Assembly: GCA_900762805.1 (NCBI GenBank)
Contig: CAAFHY010000163.1
Location: 1-8,513 of the forward strand
Length of the DNA: 8,513 bases
Origin: Oscillospiraceae bacterium
Lineage (GTDB): Bacteria; Bacillota; Clostridia; Oscillospirales; Ruminococcaceae
Direction of reading: 5' to 3'
A program made the translations under genes and the position numbers. Under the pieces are notes generated by a model that worked only from the letters and a program-made list of their open reading frames with translations, had not been told where the DNA came from and searched no databases. Below are positions 6,129 through 8,513 of the stretch, one piece after another; position 1 is the first letter of the stretch, and each line of letters opens with the position of its first letter.

Positions 6129-6146
6129 GCCGCACGGCGGTCGGAC
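6129..6146. repeat. 18-bp intergenic repeat, copy 3
   Basis: This is an exact copy in the same orientation, starting 134 bp after copy 2. It lies just before the pair of 24-bp repeats. Confidence 0.75.
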
Positions 6147-6171
6147 GGATAGGGGCAGCCGTTCCGATCAA

Positions 6172-6195
6172 GCCGCCCGCGCATCGCGCGGTCGG
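6172..6195. repeat. 24-bp hairpin repeat, copy 1
   Basis: This copy matches 6241-6264 at 22 of 24 positions. Its core CCGCGC-ATC-GCGCGG is a perfect six-pair hairpin with a three-base loop. Confidence 0.65.
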
Positions 6196-6240
6196 GAAGG
6201 CTTGCGGCGGCGCCGGTCTGCAAAAGGATACCGCCGTCGG

Positions 6241-6264
6241 GCCGCCCGTGCATCGCGCGGCCGG
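6241..6264. repeat. 24-bp hairpin repeat, copy 2
   Basis: This copy starts 69 bp after copy 1 and differs from it at two bases (C to T, T to C). The first change turns one stem pair into a T/G pair, which still pairs in plus-strand RNA but would be a C/A mismatch in minus-strand RNA. It ends nine bases before the tex terminator. Confidence 0.65.
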
Positions 6265-6273
6265 AAGAAGACG

Positions 6274-6309
6274 CCGAACGGCCCTCTCCGCGGGGAGAGG
6301 GCCGTTCGG
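6274..6309 (-). terminator. tex intrinsic terminator
   Basis: A perfect 16-bp stem (6274-6289 with 6294-6309) with a GCGG loop lies about 105 bp beyond the tex stop. On the minus strand it is followed by CGTCTTCTTCC, pyrimidine-rich but with broken T runs. On the plus strand GTTTTT lies about ten bases beyond the stem, so weak action in that direction is also possible. Confidence 0.75.
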
Positions 6310-6413
6310 TATCAGCGTTTTTCATTTCCGGTCCGCGGGGCGGGACGCAGAGCCGGCATATTCGGAAGGACGTCGAAGGAGGGGCAGAAAGCGCTCAGGG
6401 CCGGTTTGTCCGT

Positions 6414-8513
6414 CTACACTCGGTCGGGCGAAACCTCCCCGGCCTTTTTGATGCTCAGCGAAATGCGCTTTTTAGCCACGTCGCAGCTCAGCACCACAAC
6501 ATCGACAATATCGCCGACCTTAACGACCTCGGAGGGATGCCGGACATAGCGGTCGCAAAGCTCGGAGATGTGGACAAGGCCGTCCTGATGGACGCCGATG
6601 TCAACAAAGACGCCGAAGTCGATGACGTTGCGGACGGTCCCCCTGAAGCGCATACCCGGCTTGAGGTCTTTGATGTCCAGCACGTCGGTGCGCAGCTGCG
6701 GGCGGGGCAGCTCGTCGCGCGGGTCGCGCCCCGGCTTGGCCAGCGCGTCGGCGATATCGGTTATCGTCGGAACGCCGACGCCGCACTGCTCAGCCGCCTT
6801 CTGTGCGCCGATCAGCCTGAGCCGCGCCGGCAGACCGGGCAGCGCCCGGCGGTCGGAAGCATCGACCCCGCACAGCGTCAGCAGCCGGCGGGCGGCCGGA
6901 TAGGATTCGGGGTGGACGGAGGTGTCGTCAAGGATATCCTCGCCGCCGGCAACGCGCAGGAAGCCGGCGCTCTGCTCAAAGGCCTTGGCGCCCAGCCCTT
7001 TGACCTTCAGCAGGGCGGCGCGGGAGCGGAACACGCCGTTCTGCTCGCGGTAGGCCACGATGTTTTTGGCAACGGTGCTGCTCAGACCGGAGATATGCGA
7101 CAGCAGCGCCGGTGAGGCGGTGTTGACATCGACGCCGACGGCGTTGACGCAGTCCTCCACCACGCCGCCCAGCACTTCGTCGAGGCGTGAGGCCGGCATA
7201 TCATGCTGATACTGGCCGACGCCGATGGATTTGGGGTCGATCTTGACCAGCTCGGCCAGCGGATCCTGCAGACGGCGGGCGATCGAGACGGCGCTGCGCA
7301 GGGAAACATCGAAATCGGGGAATTCAGCGGCGCCCAGCTTGGAGGCCGAATAGACCGATGCGCCGGCCTCGTTGACCATGGCATAGGCGACGCCCGGCAG
7401 ATCACGGAGCATATCGGCAACGAAAATCTCCGATTCCTTGGAGGCCGTGCCGTTGCCGATGGCGATGGCTGTGACATGGTGCTTGCGGATGAGCGCCGTC
7501 AGCACACGCTTGGCCTTTTCGGTATCGCTGTGCGGGGGTGTGGGGTAGACGACGGTGGTGTCGAGCACCTTGCCGGTGCCGTCAACGACGGCGATCTTGC
7601 AGCCGGTGCGGTAGGCGGGGTCAAAGCCCATGGTGACGCGCCCGCGCAGGGGCGGCTGCATCAGAAGCGGCCGCAGGTTGAGGCCGAACATTTTGATGGC
7701 CTGCTCGTTGGCCATGTCGGTCAGGCTGCTGCGCATCTCGCGCTCAAGCGACGGCGCAATGAGGCGGTCGTAGGCGTCCTGCGCGGCGGCGCGCAGGCTT
7801 TCGGCGAAGCGGCTGCCGGCCGGCACAGCCATGCGGCAGACAATAGCGACTGACTTTTCGGCGTCGGCCTCGATCGAGACCTTCAGGAAGCCCTCGCGCT
7901 CGCCCCGATTGATGGCCAGCACGCGGTGGCTCAGGATGCTGCGGACCGGCTCGGCATATTCGTAATAGTTCCGATAGACCGAATCCTCCTCCTTGGCGGC
8001 CTTGGCGGTCACCAGCGCCGTGGCGCGGTAGTATTCGCGCAGCTGCTTGCGGATGTCGGCGTCGTCAGAAAAACGCTCGGCCAGGATGTCGTTGGCACCG
8101 GCCAGCGCCTCCTCGACGGTGGCGACGCCCTTTTCCCCGTCGATAAAGGCGGCGGCGATATCGGTCAGCGGGCGGGGATCCTCGCCGGCCAGCAGAATAT
8201 CAGCCAGCGGCTCCAGCCCCTTTTCCCGCGCAACGGTCGCGCGGGTGCGGCGCTTCTGCTTGTAAGGGCGGTAGATATCCTCCAGCTCGGCCAGCGTCGC
8301 CGCGGCGGCGATGGCCTTTTCAAGCTCCTCCGTCATCTTGCCCTGCTCGGTGATGGAGCCGGATATCTCGCCGCGCCGCTTGTCGAGCGATCGCAGGTAG
8401 CTCAGCCGATCGGCGATCTCGCGCAGCAGCTGGTCGTCCATCGAGCCGTGCATCTCCTTGCGGTAGCGGGCGATAAAGGGGATGGTGCTGCCGTCGTCGA
8501 TCAGCTTGACGAC
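6414..8513 (-). CDS. tex: Tex family RNA-binding protein, N-terminus beyond the window
   Basis: Tex is a conserved nucleic-acid-binding, transcription-associated protein of the cytoplasm, related to eukaryotic Spt6. The window holds 699 residues and the stop (TAG). The frame continues through the right edge: ahead of the internal Met at 8453 it reads VVKLIDDGSTIPFIARYRKE, the standard Tex N-terminal motif, so that Met is not the start and probably only a few tens of residues are missing. In window numbering, the helical Tex N-terminal region runs to about 285. A YqgF/RuvC-like domain follows (MGFDPAYRTGCK at 295-306), then the conserved GVGQYQHDM. Helix-hairpin-helix repeats (DVNTASP at 462, then GLSSTVAKNIVAYRE and LLKVKGLGAKAFEQ) extend to about 520. 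A C-terminal S1 RNA-binding domain spans about 618-690 (GMRFRGTVRNVIDFGVFVDIG, DGLVHISEL). All domains are intact. It is followed by a strong terminator, so it is not co-transcribed with the SGNH gene. Confidence 0.97.
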   Translation of the reverse strand, partial: VVKLIDDGSTIPFIARYRKEMHGSMDDQLLREIADRLSYLRSLDKRRGEISGSITEQGKMTEELEKAIAAAATLAELEDIYRPYKQKRRTRATVAREKGLEPLADILLAGEDPRPLTDIAAAFIDGEKGVATVEEALAGANDILAERFSDDADIRKQLREYYRATALVTAKAAKEEDSVYRNYYEYAEPVRSILSHRVLAINRGEREGFLKVSIEADAEKSVAIVCRMAVPAGSRFAESLRAAAQDAYDRLIAPSLEREMRSSLTDMANEQAIKMFGLNLRPLLMQPPLRGRVTMGFDPAYRTGCKIAVVDGTGKVLDTTVVYPTPPHSDTEKAKRVLTALIRKHHVTAIAIGNGTASKESEIFVADMLRDLPGVAYAMVNEAGASVYSASKLGAAEFPDFDVSLRSAVSIARRLQDPLAELVKIDPKSIGVGQYQHDMPASRLDEVLGGVVEDCVNAVGVDVNTASPALLSHISGLSSTVAKNIVAYREQNGVFRSRAALLKVKGLGAKAFEQSAGFLRVAGGEDILDDTSVHPESYPAARRLLTLCGVDASDRRALPGLPARLRLIGAQKAAEQCGVGVPTITDIADALAKPGRDPRDELPRPQLRTDVLDIKDLKPGMRFRGTVRNVIDFGVFVDIGVHQDGLVHISELCDRYVRHPSEVVKVGDIVDVVVLSCDVAKKRISLSIKKAGEVSPDRV

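Larger units (their letters stand above)
5801..6413. other. 613-bp gene-free spacer with repeats between tex and the SGNH promoter
   Basis: No convincing gene lies here. Open frames on both strands translate to Arg/Pro/Ala/Ser-rich, internally repetitive peptides without ribosome binding sites. What it holds: three exact copies of an 18-bp repeat (5838, 5995 and 6129), two copies of a 24-bp hairpin-forming repeat (6172 and 6241), the tex terminator (6274-6309), and about 100 further bases (6310-6413) in which I see nothing specific. Confidence 0.65.

Noticed and set aside
5838..6146. CRISPR array or integron attC array
   Set aside because: Three 18-bp repeats with spacers of 139 and 116 bp are too short and too widely spaced for CRISPR, and no cas gene, integrase or cassette genes are present.
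5797..6171. Minus-strand small protein covering the 18-bp repeats
   Set aside because: Its repeated PTAVR-like peptides only reflect the DNA repeats. There is no ribosome binding site and the composition is not protein-like.
8451..8453. tex start codon at the ATG read from 8453
   Set aside because: The frame upstream to the window edge encodes the conserved Tex motif TIPFIARYRKE, so the true start is outside the window.

Overview
The window is GC-rich (low sixties percent by eye). It carries ordinary chromosomal genes of a Gram-positive bacterium, most likely a high-GC gut-type clostridium (Oscillospirales-like). The support for this is strong GGAGG-type ribosome binding sites, a textbook sigma-A promoter, a lipoprotein-type signal with a lipobox, a cardiolipin synthase of the Firmicutes type, and an XRE regulator with a membrane domain. 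The lineage is inference, because no rRNA or other taxonomic marker is present.

Layout from left to right. Acetate kinase (ackA, + strand, 25-1224) is complete. Everything else lies on the minus strand and is transcribed leftward towards it. Between the convergent ends of ackA and the XRE membrane regulator (1447-2091) is a 222-bp spacer with a strong hairpin readable in both directions and a second hairpin terminating leftward transcription. Next come a complete two-HKD cardiolipin synthase (2242-3762), then 777 bp with no convincing gene. Then there is a two-gene unit whose coding regions overlap as GTGA: a membrane-anchored SGNH/GDSL-like protein (4932-5744) followed by a small XRE-type protein with an unrecognised C-terminal half (4540-4935). 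A consensus TTGACA-17-TACAAT promoter drives this pair. A second gene-free stretch (5801-6413) holds three exact copies of an 18-bp repeat, a pair of 24-bp hairpin-forming repeats and the terminator of the last gene. That gene is tex (6414 to the right edge), which lacks only its extreme N-terminus.

Functionally the window mixes housekeeping (acetate/ATP metabolism, cardiolipin synthesis, the Tex RNA-binding protein) with less characterised pieces. The points most worth a second look are the SGNH-like protein that has lost the usual catalytic His and its partner Asp, its translational coupling to a small DNA-binding protein, the repeat family in the tex/SGNH spacer, and the alternating GCTTG/CAAGC motif in front of the membrane XRE gene. 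I see no mobile element, CRISPR array, RNA gene or defence system. I do not find strong evidence for a wholly new system here.
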